From positions 194,679 through 249,283 of the forward strand of contig NZ_JAJBZH010000003.1 of assembly GCF_020551945.1 (NCBI RefSeq): 54,605 nt of DNA, in the 5' to 3' direction. The stretch comes from Cellulosimicrobium marinum. GTDB taxonomy: Bacteria > Actinomycetota > Actinomycetes > Actinomycetales > Cellulomonadaceae. A model generated the notes under the pieces. It saw nothing but the letters and a program-made list of their open reading frames with translations. It was not told the DNA's origin and did not search any database. Below are positions 6,499 to 16,645 of the stretch, piece after piece (positions within the stretch are counted from its first letter, which is position 1; each line of letters begins with the position of its first letter). Made by a program: the position numbers and the translations under genes.

Positions 6499-9467
6499 GG
6501 AGCGCAGACCACCTCGTTGTCCGGCTTGTAGGTCCAGTGGTCGGCCTCGTCCTTCACGAGCTCGCCGTCGCGGTAGACCTTGCGGTACGTCGTGATGGAG
6601 AAGCCGGGGTTGCCGGCCGGGGTCGGCTCGCAGTCGGGGCCCGAGTGGGTCACCGTCGTGGGCTCGACGACGTTCGACTTCCCGCTCGACGTCGTCTCCA
6701 CCTCGTAGTACTTCGTGCTCCACACGGCGACGTGGAGCTGGCCACCGCCGACCCACGACTGCATGAGGACACCGTACGGGGTGTCGTTCTTGAACTTCAG
6801 GTCGATGGAGCCGACGAAGATGGTGGCCTCGCGGCCCGCGGGGTAGCGCGAGAACCAGTAGCTGTGCTGGCGGTGCTCGACGTCGTCGAGGCCGGCGAAG
6901 AACGCGGCGTTGTACGTCGTGGTCGCCATCTGCGACAGGCCGCCGCCGACCCCCTCGGTGTGCATGCCGCTCTGGACGATCCCCGCCGAGTGGTACCCGC
7001 CCGCGAGCGTGATCGGGGACAGCGCCTCCGTGAGCGAGAACGTCTCTCCCGGCCGGACGAGCTGCCCGTTCACCTTGCTCGCCCCGACCCGCAGGTTCTC
7101 CGTCCGCAGCGCGTTGGCCGTCAGGGGGGTGGAGAACTCCGAGACCTTCTCCTTCACCCCGAGCTCCTCGAGCGCGGCCCGCGACTGCTCGGGGTCGCTC
7201 TCGACGAGCTCGACGGCCGCGGTGCGCTCGTCGCCGGTCGCCGCGGTGCCGACCGCCGCCGCGATCTCCTCCGGGTCGATCGTCGTGCCGGGCTCGCCGC
7301 CCTCGATCACGGGCACGCCGCCGGAGAACACGAAGTGCGCGTCGTCCGGGGTGGTGAGCAGGTCGTTCGTCCGGTCGACGACCGCCTCGACGAGGCCGGG
7401 CCCGTCGAACGTGAGGGCCAGCGCGCCGTCCGTGGGCGTGTACGACGCGGTCGCGGCGAGCACCTCGGCCGGGATCTCGGGCGACTGGCCGCCGACGGAC
7501 ACGACCACGGGTGCGGACACGACCTGCTGCGCCTCGGCGAGCGCGGCGTCGGTCTCCTCCTGCGTGATGGTCGGCGCGACGGGCTCCGTCTCGAGCTCGA
7601 TCGGCCCCTCCGTCACGAGCCATCCCGCGACGATGTCGTCGTGGGCGGCGTCGGCGACCAGCGCGGTGCCGTCGGACGCCGGGGTGGCGGTGGGCTCGCC
7701 GTCGACGAACTGCACCGTGCCGTCGACCGGCTCGGCCTCGAGGCTGCCCCGCAGCGTCTCCACCTGGGCGTCGAGCGCAGCGTCGTCGACCTCGACGACC
7801 GGGACCTCGTCCCGTCCGCCCGTCAGGTGCTGCCACAGCCGGACCGGGTTCATCGAGAAGGCCGTGAGCTCCTCGACGGTCGCCGCGGCGTCGAAGGTCA
7901 GCCCGGCGGTCGCAGGATCGAGCGTCGTCGTCGCCTCGCCCGCGGCGAGGGTCACGGGCTCCGCGGCGCGCGCGCCGAGGGTGGCCTCGAGCTCGTCCTG
8001 CGCCGCGGTCCGCGTCATGCCGCCGACGTCGACGCCCGCCACCGTGGTGCCGCTCGGCACCTTGTCGGAGTAGTACCACTGGGCGCCGGTGTACAGGCCG
8101 CCGAGCACCAGCACGCCGACGCCGGTCCACAGCAGCCCGCGGACCCAGCCGCGGCGCGGCGGGTCCTCCTCGAACCCGTCGAACGGCGACGTGACCCGCT
8201 CCTGGTCCGGCGGGACCGGACCGAAGCCCCCGGCGGACGGCGCAGCGTCGCCGGGTGCGGCGGCAGCGGCGGCGGCCGGAGCGGCGCCCTCGCGCGTCGA
8301 CACCCGCACCGGAGCAGGCCGCTCCCACGGCGCGACCGGCGGCAGCACCTGCGTCTCGTCCGCGGGCGCAGGACCGGTGGGTGCGGGCTCGGTGGGTGCG
8401 GGCTCGGTGGGTGCGGGCTCGGTGGGTGCGGGCTCGGAGGGTGCGGGGTCGGTGGGCGTGGGGTCCGCGGGTGCCGGGGTCGGGCCGCCGTCGGGCGACG
8501 TCACGGGGGCGGCCGGCTCCGCGGCGTCGGGCGCGGCCTCGCCGTCGGGCAGCGCCACCACAGGCATCACCCGGGTGTCGTCGTCCGCCTCGTCCGCCTC
8601 GTCCGCCTCGTCCACGTCGGGCGGCGTCGCGGCGGCCTCGGCCTGCGGGTCGCGCGGTCCGTCCGCGTCGTCCGGGCGCACGACCGCGGACACGCTCGGG
8701 TCGAACGCGAAGACGCGCGGGACGTAGGGCGCGTCGTCGTCCCCGTCCGTGCCCGACGCCGCGGGCACGCCCTGTCCGTGCCCGGCACCCTCGCCCGCGG
8801 GAGCCCCGGCGTCGGCGGGCTCGTCCACGGCAGGCTCGGTGTCGGCAGGCTCCGTCTCGTCGGGCGCAGCGTCGGCAGGCTCGGTGTCACCCGGCTCGCT
8901 CGCGGCGGACGCAGTGTCGGCCGCCACGGTCTCGGCCGGCGCGGTCTCGGCCAGCGCGGACTCGGCCGGCGCGGACTCGTCGCCCTCGCTCGTGACGGGG
9001 GCGGTCTCGTCCGGACCGCTCGGTGCTGCGTCGTCGGAGGCGACCGGCGCACCGGTCGCCGCACGCTCGGCGGGCTCGTCCGTCTCCGGCTCCCCGGCCG
9101 TCTCGACGGCCGCGGTGGCGGTCGTGGTGGCGGTCGGAGCGTCGACACCGTCGGAGCCGGAGTCGCCCCCGGCAGCACCCGGGTCGTCGGACGGCGTCTC
9201 GTCGTCAGGCGTCCCGTCGGCAGAGTTCTCGTCGGCAGAGTTCTCGTCGGCGGAGTTCTGGTCGGCCTCGTCGGGGAGGTCCGCGTCGTCGCGCCCCTCG
9301 GGTGCCGCAGCTCCGGGGGCCGCGGTCTCCTCCACGGGTCCGGCGTCCGTCGCCGGGTCGGGTGCCGTCGTCCGGTCCTCCGCCGAGGACGCGTCGACCG
9401 CAGGGGTCTCCCCGGGGACCTCTGCGGTCGTGTCGAGAGCTTCGTCTCGCTCGGTCGGCTGACCCAT
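6495..9467 (-). CDS. VanW-family protein with peptidoglycan-binding domains and long acidic N-terminus
   Basis: A 990-residue membrane-anchored protein. Residues 1 to about 435 are low-complexity, rich in Ala, Pro, Glu, Asp and Thr, with exact short repeats (NSADE x3, DEA x3, EPAPT-type x4 or more). One membrane helix follows (about 440-466, LLWTGVGVLVLGGLYTGAQW), then PG_binding_4/YoaR-like modules (VAGVDVGGMTRTAAQDEL) and a VanW domain (about 777-930, LRVGASKVNGQLVRPGETFS, GGGLSQMATTTYNAAF). With the N terminus inside, the wall-binding part lies outside the cell. VanW proteins are not shown to confer glycopeptide resistance; a role in cell-wall structure is likelier. Start ATG 9467 has GGAG upstream. 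The following ACT gene overlaps or abuts its stop. Confidence 0.9.
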   Translation of the reverse strand: MGQPTERDEALDTTAEVPGETPAVDASSAEDRTTAPDPATDAGPVEETAAPGAAAPEGRDDADLPDEADQNSADENSADENSADGTPDDETPSDDPGAAGGDSGSDGVDAPTATTTATAAVETAGEPETDEPAERAATGAPVASDDAAPSGPDETAPVTSEGDESAPAESALAETAPAETVAADTASAASEPGDTEPADAAPDETEPADTEPAVDEPADAGAPAGEGAGHGQGVPAASGTDGDDDAPYVPRVFAFDPSVSAVVRPDDADGPRDPQAEAAATPPDVDEADEADEADDDTRVMPVVALPDGEAAPDAAEPAAPVTSPDGGPTPAPADPTPTDPAPSEPAPTEPAPTEPAPTEPAPTGPAPADETQVLPPVAPWERPAPVRVSTREGAAPAAAAAAAPGDAAPSAGGFGPVPPDQERVTSPFDGFEEDPPRRGWVRGLLWTGVGVLVLGGLYTGAQWYYSDKVPSGTTVAGVDVGGMTRTAAQDELEATLGARAAEPVTLAAGEATTTLDPATAGLTFDAAATVEELTAFSMNPVRLWQHLTGGRDEVPVVEVDDAALDAQVETLRGSLEAEPVDGTVQFVDGEPTATPASDGTALVADAAHDDIVAGWLVTEGPIELETEPVAPTITQEETDAALAEAQQVVSAPVVVSVGGQSPEIPAEVLAATASYTPTDGALALTFDGPGLVEAVVDRTNDLLTTPDDAHFVFSGGVPVIEGGEPGTTIDPEEIAAAVGTAATGDERTAAVELVESDPEQSRAALEELGVKEKVSEFSTPLTANALRTENLRVGASKVNGQLVRPGETFSLTEALSPITLAGGYHSAGIVQSGMHTEGVGGGLSQMATTTYNAAFFAGLDDVEHRQHSYWFSRYPAGREATIFVGSIDLKFKNDTPYGVLMQSWVGGGQLHVAVWSTKYYEVETTSSGKSNVVEPTTVTHSGPDCEPTPAGNPGFSITTYRKVYRDGELVKDEADHWTYKPDNEVVCAP
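8376..8465 (-). repeat. 15-nt in-frame tandem repeat in VanW-family gene
   Basis: Six units of 15 nt; the first four (8376-8435) are identical GGTGGGTGCGGGCTC and the last two differ slightly. They encode the Pro-Thr-Glu-Pro-Ala type repeat of the cytoplasmic N-terminus. The nucleotide identity of the four units points to recent slippage. Confidence 0.85.
9216..9260 (-). repeat. Second 15-nt in-frame repeat in VanW-family gene
   Basis: Three units of GTCGGCAGAGTTCTC type (9216-9230, 9231-9245, 9246-9260; the third has two changes), encoding Asn-Ser-Ala-Asp-Glu repeats. A third, 9-nt repeat (GTCCGCCTC x3, 8583-8609) lies in the same gene. Confidence 0.85.
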
Positions 9468-9541
9468 CCAACAGTCTCCGTGACGACAGGCGCGCGGCGT
9501 CCGCGCGACGACGAGTGGGGTGTGCGGTGGCCCGCGGGCCC

Positions 9542-9547
9542 AGTCTA
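9542..9547 (-). promoter_or_regulatory. Candidate -10 box for the VanW-family operon
   Basis: TAGACT on the minus strand within an AT-rich patch (TATAGATC lies just upstream, overlapping the end of the preceding gene). It is 74 nt before the VanW-family ATG. No convincing -35 is seen. Confidence 0.35.
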
Positions 9548-9558
9548 TCCGGGCCGAT

Positions 9559-9984
9559 CTATACCTGATGTCCGCTCTGCCCGGCCGGCCGCTCGTGGAG
9601 CGCGGTCCGGACCGGTCGCTCGCTGAACCACGAGCGCGGCAGGAACGCGGCGACCGCCACGACGAGCATCCCGCCGTAGATCCAGACGTAGCCGACGACC
9701 TGGCTGGGCACGAGCACGTCCCCGCCCGGCCCTTCGAGCGCGAGGAGCTGGACGACGGCGACCCATCCGACGCCGTAGCCGACGAGCCCGGCGAGGCCGG
9801 ACCAGGCGCGGGCGAGCACCCCGCCCGCGAGGACGGCGAGCAGCGCGAGCACGAGGCCCAGGTGGAGTACCCGCAGGTCGACGACCGGCGCGCGGTGCGC
9901 GACGGTGCCGACGAGTCCGACGACGGACCCGACGAGGCCGCACGTCACGGCTCGGGCGACGAGGCGTCCGGTGCTGGTGTCCAC
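9559..9984 (-). CDS. Small four-helix membrane protein, hypothetical
   Basis: A 141-residue protein with about four hydrophobic helices: VTCGLVGSVVGLVGTVA, HLGLVLALLAVLAGGVLA, LAGLVGYGVGWVAVVQLL and VVGYVWIYGGMLVVAVAAFL. I do not know its function. It starts at GTG 9984, 9 nt after the mshB stop, so it should be cotranscribed with mshB and typA. Similar small membrane proteins next to mshB occur in other actinobacteria (I recall the DUF6113 label, unverified). It could equally be unrelated to mycothiol. Confidence 0.75.
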   Translation of the reverse strand: MDTSTGRLVARAVTCGLVGSVVGLVGTVAHRAPVVDLRVLHLGLVLALLAVLAGGVLARAWSGLAGLVGYGVGWVAVVQLLALEGPGGDVLVPSQVVGYVWIYGGMLVVAVAAFLPRSWFSERPVRTALHERPAGQSGHQV

Positions 9985-9993
9985 CGGGAAAGG

Positions 9994-11046
9994 CTACTGC
10001 CCCGGTGGGCCCGGATCCGGGGAGCCAGGGAGAGCCGCTCGGGAGGGGAGGTAGAACTCGTGTGAAGGCAGGGGCGCCAGCACGTCGTTGCTCAGGGCGT
10101 ACCACCCGACGAGAGCGTCGGCCGGCTCGTCCGCGACGCCGACGTGCTGGACCTGGGTGGCGTGCGCGCGCAGGGCGGCCACGACGGCGTCGAGGACGGG
10201 CGCGACGGGCACCTGGCGCGCGCCCGGTGCGCGCTCGGCCGCGTCCGGGACGACCAGCGGCGGGAGCTGCTCGTCCGGGTCCGGGAGCGCGACGGGCGCG
10301 CGGGCGAGCAGGTCGCGCACCCCCGCGAGACCGGGCAGGGCACGGCGGGCCGCGCGGACCGCACCCTCGGGCGCGACGACCGTCCACAGCGGCGGCACCG
10401 CGGTGCCGTCGGCGACGAGCAGGGCGAGGGCCCGGACGGTCACCTCGTGCGCGCGCACGTGGTCGGGGTGCCCGTACCCGCCGCCGGACTCGTAGGTCAC
10501 GACGACGGCCGGTCGCCGGTCGCGCACGACCGCCGCCAGTCGACGGGCCGCCTCGTCGAGCGGGACCGCGACGAACGCGCCGTCCGGCAGCTCGGCCTCC
10601 GCGGCCGCGCGGGCGATCCCGGGCGCCGCCCACGCCATGCCGGAGTCGGTGTACCGCGCGGCCGGGACGCCGTCGGCCGCGGGGTGCTCCCGCGCGGCCG
10701 ACGTGTCGAGGAAGACGTGGTCCCGCACGCCCAGGGCGGCGAGCGCGCGGGCGAGCTCGCCCTCGCGGTGCGCGGCGAGCCGCGGACCGTCGCCCTCCAG
10801 GTGCCCGACGCCGGTCGGGTGCGCGGGCGTGTCGATCACCTCGCCCCGCTCCCCCCGCGTGCACGTCACGACCGTGACCCGCTGGCCGGCGGCCGCCCAC
10901 GTCGCGAGGAGGGCGCCCGAGGCGAGCGTCTCGTCGTCCGGGTGGGCGTGCACGGCGAGCAGGCCGCCGTCGGGCACGACGGCGACGGCGCCCGCGAGCG
11001 CCCCCCACGTGCCGTCCGCGGCGCCGACGCCGCCCCGGGCCGCCAC
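9994..11046 (-). CDS. mshB: GlcNAc-Ins deacetylase (mycothiol synthesis)
   Basis: LmbE/PIG-L-type zinc deacetylase (350 aa) that converts GlcNAc-inositol to GlcN-inositol in mycothiol synthesis. The metal-site motifs AHPDDE (near residue 30) and HPDH (near 192) are intact, with TCTRGERGEV and YESGGGYGHPDH as in MshB. The related amidase Mca is the main alternative; domain layout and the typA neighbour lean to MshB. It is somewhat longer than the usual 290-310 residues because of a C-terminal tail ending SPDPGPPGQ. The only sensible start is GTG 11046, 8 nt after the typA stop; no clear ribosome site is seen, so it probably depends on coupling. Confidence 0.85.
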   Translation of the reverse strand: MAARGGVGAADGTWGALAGAVAVVPDGGLLAVHAHPDDETLASGALLATWAAAGQRVTVVTCTRGERGEVIDTPAHPTGVGHLEGDGPRLAAHREGELARALAALGVRDHVFLDTSAAREHPAADGVPAARYTDSGMAWAAPGIARAAAEAELPDGAFVAVPLDEAARRLAAVVRDRRPAVVVTYESGGGYGHPDHVRAHEVTVRALALLVADGTAVPPLWTVVAPEGAVRAARRALPGLAGVRDLLARAPVALPDPDEQLPPLVVPDAAERAPGARQVPVAPVLDAVVAALRAHATQVQHVGVADEPADALVGWYALSNDVLAPLPSHEFYLPSRAALPGSPDPGPPGQ

Positions 11047-11054
11047 CGGGACCG

Positions 11055-12965
<1,911 letters not shown>

Positions 12966-13008
12966 CTACGGTTCTCATTTCATGGGGTCGACGGGGGCGA
13001 CGTGCGTC

Positions 13009-13045
13009 CGGCGTCTCGGCGACGCCGCGACCGGACGGGTCGCGG
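13009..13045 (-). other. Overlapping hairpins in typA leader
   Basis: Two stems share three bases and so exclude each other: 13009-13015 with 13021-13027 (7 bp) and 13025-13032 with 13038-13045 (8 bp). They lie between the candidate -10 at 13083-13088 and the typA start. Confidence 0.4.
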
Positions 13046-13082
13046 GCGCTGCTCGACGCACGGGTCTCGCCCGGGCGCGACC

Positions 13083-13088
13083 ATCCTA
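13083..13088 (-). promoter_or_regulatory. Candidate typA -10 box
   Basis: TAGGAT on the minus strand, the only TANNNT-type box in the 202 nt between the BCCT gene stop and typA. It implies a leader of about 110 nt. No clear -35. Confidence 0.4.
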
Positions 13089-13167
13089 CCGGGTCGGGTG
13101 CAGGGTCCCGCCCGTCGGCACCGCACGGGCCCCGCCCGTCGGCGCGGGTCCTCGTCGCGACGGCCCC

Positions 13168-14943
13168 TCAGTGCGGCGCCTGGCCGCCCCGTCCGCCGGG
13201 CCGGCGCCGCAGCGCCCTCCACCGGTTGGGCCGGTCGGGGTACAGCTCCTCCCACTGCTCCGAGAAGGTCTCGGTGACGCGGTCCGTGACCTGCTCGGCC
13301 AGGGCCGCGCGGGCCTGGCGCCTCTCGACGCGCAGCATCGCCGCGTGCTCGACGCGCAAGGCCTTGATGGTGGACACGGCCATGCCGATCAGGACGACGG
13401 AGAACGGCAGCGCGATGAGGATCGCGGCGGTCTGGAGGGCTTCGAGCCCACCCGCGAGCAGGAGGGCGATGGCGAGGAGGCCCTCGACGACGGCCCAGAA
13501 GACCCGGCTCCAGGTGGGAGGGTTCGGGTTCCCCCCCGACGCGAGCATGTCGACGACGAGCGAGCCCGAGTCGGAGGACGTGACGAAGAACACGACGATG
13601 AGGAGGATCGCGGCGACGGACAGCAGCGTGCCGAGCGGCAGGTCCCCGAGGAGCTGGAACAACGCGGTGTCCTGGTTGACCGCGCCGTCGTCGAGCATCG
13701 ATCCCGGCTCGGTGATCTCCCGCTCCAGGCCGGAGCCGCCGAAGATCGCGAACCACAGCGTCGTGACGATGGTCGGGACGAGCAGGGTGCCGAGGACGAA
13801 CTCGCGCACGCTGCGTCCTCGGGAGATCCGCGCGATGAAGACACCGACGAAGGGCGCCCAGGAGATCCACCAGCCCCAGTAGAAGATCGTCCACGACGAC
13901 TGCCACTCGAGACCGACGTCCCCTTGGAAGGCGGTCGTGTCGAACGTGAGGCGCACGAAGTTCTGCAGGTAGTACCCGAGCGACTGGACCCACTCGCGCA
14001 GGAGGAAGAGCGTCGGCCCGAGGACCAGGACGACGACCGCGACGGCGCCCGCGAGCATCATGTTGCCGTTCGACAGCCACTTGATGCCCTTGCCGAGGCC
14101 CGAGACCACGGAGAGCGTGGCGACCGCGGTGATCGCCGCGATGAGCCCGATCTCGAGGGCGAGGCCCGGCTCGACGACGTCGAGGTACCCGAGGCCGGCC
14201 GCGATCTGCAGCACGCCGAACCCGAGCGACGTCGCGACGCCGAAGACGGTCCCGATGATGGCGACCACGTCGATGACGTTGCCCAGCCACCCCTTGACCC
14301 GGTCGCCGAGGAGCGGCTCGAGCGCCCACCGGATCGACACGGGGCGTCCCTTGCGGTGGATCGCGTACGCGAGCGCCAGCCCGGCCACGACGTAGATGGC
14401 CCACGCGTGGATGCCCCAGTGCAGGAAGCTCTGCCCCATCGCCGCCTGGGCGAGCACGGCGTCGCTGCCCTCGACGCCGGGCTTCGGGCTGACGTAGTGC
14501 GAGAGCGGCTCCGCGACGCCCCAGTACACGAGCCCGATCCCCATGCCCGTCGCGAAGAGCATCGCGAACCACACGGGCAGCCGGAACAGCGGCTCCTCCT
14601 CGTCCTTGCCGAGGATGATGTCACCGAACCGGCTCACCCCCATCCACACGGAGAACACGACGAACGCCGCGACGATGAGCACGTAGTACCACCCGAAGAC
14701 CCCGATCACGTCCTGCTGGAGCGTCTCCATGACGGACGTGACGGCATCGGTGAACAGCACCGTCGTGAGGACGAAGAGCAGGATGAGGCCCGCCGCCGGG
14801 TAGAACACGGGTCCGTACGGCCGGCCCGACCGCTCGGACTCCTCGCGGGGCGTCCGGCCGCCGCTCGGCGCCGCGCCCTCGTGCGGTGCGGTCGCCGTCG
14901 AGGTCGGGCCGTCGTCAGGAGCAGTACCGTCGGTGCTGGTCAT
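13168..14943 (-). CDS. BCCT family betaine/choline/carnitine transporter
   Basis: A 591-residue secondary transporter of the betaine-choline-carnitine family with about 12 membrane helices, probably importing a quaternary-ammonium osmolyte with Na+ or H+. Family segments are visible: GMGIGLVYWGVAEPLSHY (glycine-rich helix and substrate region) and the signature WWISWAPFVGVFIARISRG. The cytoplasmic C-terminus is charged (Arg-rich, about 60 residues), as in osmosensing BetP-like members. Start is ATG 14943 (MTSTDGTAPDDG) after a 30-40 residue hydrophilic tail. It stands alone: the upstream ABC gene ends 46 nt before it and typA is separately promoted. The substrate cannot be fixed from sequence. 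Confidence 0.93.
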   Translation of the reverse strand: MTSTDGTAPDDGPTSTATAPHEGAAPSGGRTPREESERSGRPYGPVFYPAAGLILLFVLTTVLFTDAVTSVMETLQQDVIGVFGWYYVLIVAAFVVFSVWMGVSRFGDIILGKDEEEPLFRLPVWFAMLFATGMGIGLVYWGVAEPLSHYVSPKPGVEGSDAVLAQAAMGQSFLHWGIHAWAIYVVAGLALAYAIHRKGRPVSIRWALEPLLGDRVKGWLGNVIDVVAIIGTVFGVATSLGFGVLQIAAGLGYLDVVEPGLALEIGLIAAITAVATLSVVSGLGKGIKWLSNGNMMLAGAVAVVVLVLGPTLFLLREWVQSLGYYLQNFVRLTFDTTAFQGDVGLEWQSSWTIFYWGWWISWAPFVGVFIARISRGRSVREFVLGTLLVPTIVTTLWFAIFGGSGLEREITEPGSMLDDGAVNQDTALFQLLGDLPLGTLLSVAAILLIVVFFVTSSDSGSLVVDMLASGGNPNPPTWSRVFWAVVEGLLAIALLLAGGLEALQTAAILIALPFSVVLIGMAVSTIKALRVEHAAMLRVERRQARAALAEQVTDRVTETFSEQWEELYPDRPNRWRALRRRPGGRGGQAPH

Positions 14944-14989
14944 GCGACCAGGCTTCCCCCGTCGGTGCCACGCGGCAACTCGTGGCCCG

Positions 14990-15724
14990 TCAGGTCGCGG
15001 GGACCACCCTGCCGTCGTGCAGCTCGACGACGCGGTCCGCGCGCTGCATGAGGATCGGGTCGTGCGTGGACACCACGGCCGCGACGCCGCGCCGGTGGAC
15101 GACGTCGCGCAGCAGGTCCATCACGGTGGCCGCGGTCCCGCTGTCGAGCTGCCCGGTGGGCTCGTCGGCCACGAGGATCGCCGGCTCGGCGACGAGCGCG
15201 CGGGCGATCCCGACGCGCTGCTGCTGCCCGCCGGAGAGCTCGTACGGGCGCTGCGCGGCGTGCCCGTCGAGCCCGACGAGCTCGAGAGCACGCTCGACGC
15301 GCTCCGACCGCTCGCCCGGGTCGACGCCCTGCAGCCGCAGCGGCACCTCGACGTTCTCCGCGGCCGAGAGCACCGGGACCAGCCCGAACGACTGGAACAC
15401 GTAGCCGATCTCGCTCCGCCGCACGGCGAGGACGTCCTTCTCCGGCATGGTCGACAGCTCCCGCTCCCCCGCGAGGTGGACGCGGCCGGTCGTCGGCCGG
15501 TCCAGCCCGCCGAGGATGTTGAGGAGCGTCGTCTTGCCCGAGCCCGACGGGCCGCGCACGACGAGCAGCTCCCCCGGGTAGGCCTCCAGGCTCACCTCGG
15601 TCAGGGCGTGCACCTGGGTCGCCCCGTCGCCGAACACGCGCCCGACACCGACCGCCCGCAGCGCCCAGGTCCCTGCCCCGGACGCCGTCGTCGACGACGG
15701 GTCCGTGCCGTTCGTGGCGCTCAC
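14990..15724 (-). CDS. ABC transporter ATPase, MacB/LolD type (second of pair)
   Basis: A 244-residue nucleotide-binding protein of the MacB/LolD/FtsE group: Walker A GPSGSGKTT (about 58-66), Q-loop in YVFQSFGLVPVLSA, signature LSGGQQQR, Walker B ILVADEPTGQLD, and switch His in VSTHD. The start is GTG 15724, overlapping the upstream ATPase stop by 4 nt (GTGA); the frame upstream of it is only readthrough. It is the last gene of a set of two very large FtsX-type permeases and two ATPases. It may pair with one permease or form a heterodimer with the other ATPase. Confidence 0.93.
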   Translation of the reverse strand: MSATNGTDPSSTTASGAGTWALRAVGVGRVFGDGATQVHALTEVSLEAYPGELLVVRGPSGSGKTTLLNILGGLDRPTTGRVHLAGERELSTMPEKDVLAVRRSEIGYVFQSFGLVPVLSAAENVEVPLRLQGVDPGERSERVERALELVGLDGHAAQRPYELSGGQQQRVGIARALVAEPAILVADEPTGQLDSGTAATVMDLLRDVVHRRGVAAVVSTHDPILMQRADRVVELHDGRVVPAT

Positions 15725-16644
15725 TGCCTGCTCCCCTCGTCCTGCGCCCGCGGCGCGTCCGGCCACACGCCCACGTGGTCCGTCTCCAGCGCGAGACGCA
15801 CGCGGTCGCGCAGGTCGAGGCTCGCGACGAAGTCGGGCGGGAGCTGGAGGCGCCCCACCCGGTCCAGGACCGCGAACTCCTCCGCGACGTGCCGCTCCGA
15901 ACCGTGCTCGTCGACCTCGGTGCGGCGCAGCACCTCCGTGGAGGTCCGCCCGTCGCGGATCTGGACCGTGCGCAGGACGTGGTCGGACACCGTGGGGTCG
16001 TGCGTGACGATGAGCGTGGTGACCCCGAGCTCGGCGTTCACGCCCCGCATCGCCTCCAGGACCTCGACCGACGTCGCCTCGTCCAGCTCGCCCGTCGGCT
16101 CGTCCGCGAGCAGCACGCGCGGGGAGTTCGCGACGGCGACGGCGAGCGCCGTGCGCTGCTGCTCGCCCCCCGACATCTGGTCCGGGCGACGGTCGCGCAC
16201 ATGGCCGATCTCGAGCAGCTCGAGCAGCGCATCCGCGCGGGCGCGGCGCTCGCGCGTGCCGAGGTCGCGCGCCAGGGTGAGCGGCACCGCCACGTTCTCC
16301 GCGGCGGTGAGGTACGGGAGCAGGTTGCGGCTCGTCTGCTGCCAGACGAACCCCACCGTGTGGCGCTGGTAGCGCACGCGCTCGGACCGCCCCATGGTGA
16401 GCAGGTCGGTCCCCGCGACGACGGCCGAGCCCCCGGTGGGCCGGTCGAGCCCGGACAGGATGGTGAGCAGCGTCGACTTGCCCGACCCGGACGCGCCGAC
16501 GACGGCGACGAGCTCGCCGGGGTCGACGCGCAGGTTCAGGCCCTGGAGCGCCTGGACCTCGATGCCGTCGGCGGAGAAGATCCGCACGAGGTCCTGGCAG
16601 CGGATGTCCGGCTCGGTCGCCGGCGCGGGGGTGCTGGCCGTCAT
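15721..16644 (-). CDS. ABC transporter ATPase with C-terminal extension (first of pair)
   Basis: A 307-residue ATPase: Walker A GASGSGKST (50-58), Q-loop VWQQTSRNLLPYLTA, signature MSGGEQQR, Walker B LLADEPTGELD, switch VTHD. After the usual domain about 80 residues follow. The segment GRLQLPPDFVASLDLRDRVR and the following LALETDHVGVWP look like an AbrB-type swapped hairpin (G-R-h-x-L-P, then two short strands). That reading is an inference. Start ATG 16644 lies 1 nt after the permease stop with GGAG about 9 nt upstream; an upstream in-frame start would overlap the permease. Confidence 0.92.
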   Translation of the reverse strand: MTASTPAPATEPDIRCQDLVRIFSADGIEVQALQGLNLRVDPGELVAVVGASGSGKSTLLTILSGLDRPTGGSAVVAGTDLLTMGRSERVRYQRHTVGFVWQQTSRNLLPYLTAAENVAVPLTLARDLGTRERRARADALLELLEIGHVRDRRPDQMSGGEQQRTALAVAVANSPRVLLADEPTGELDEATSVEVLEAMRGVNAELGVTTLIVTHDPTVSDHVLRTVQIRDGRTSTEVLRRTEVDEHGSERHVAEEFAVLDRVGRLQLPPDFVASLDLRDRVRLALETDHVGVWPDAPRAQDEGSRQ

Positions 16645-16645
16645 G

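Noticed and set aside
6495-9467. VanW-family gene as a vancomycin-resistance determinant
   Set aside because: VanW proteins are common wall proteins. No vanHAX or VanRS genes are near.
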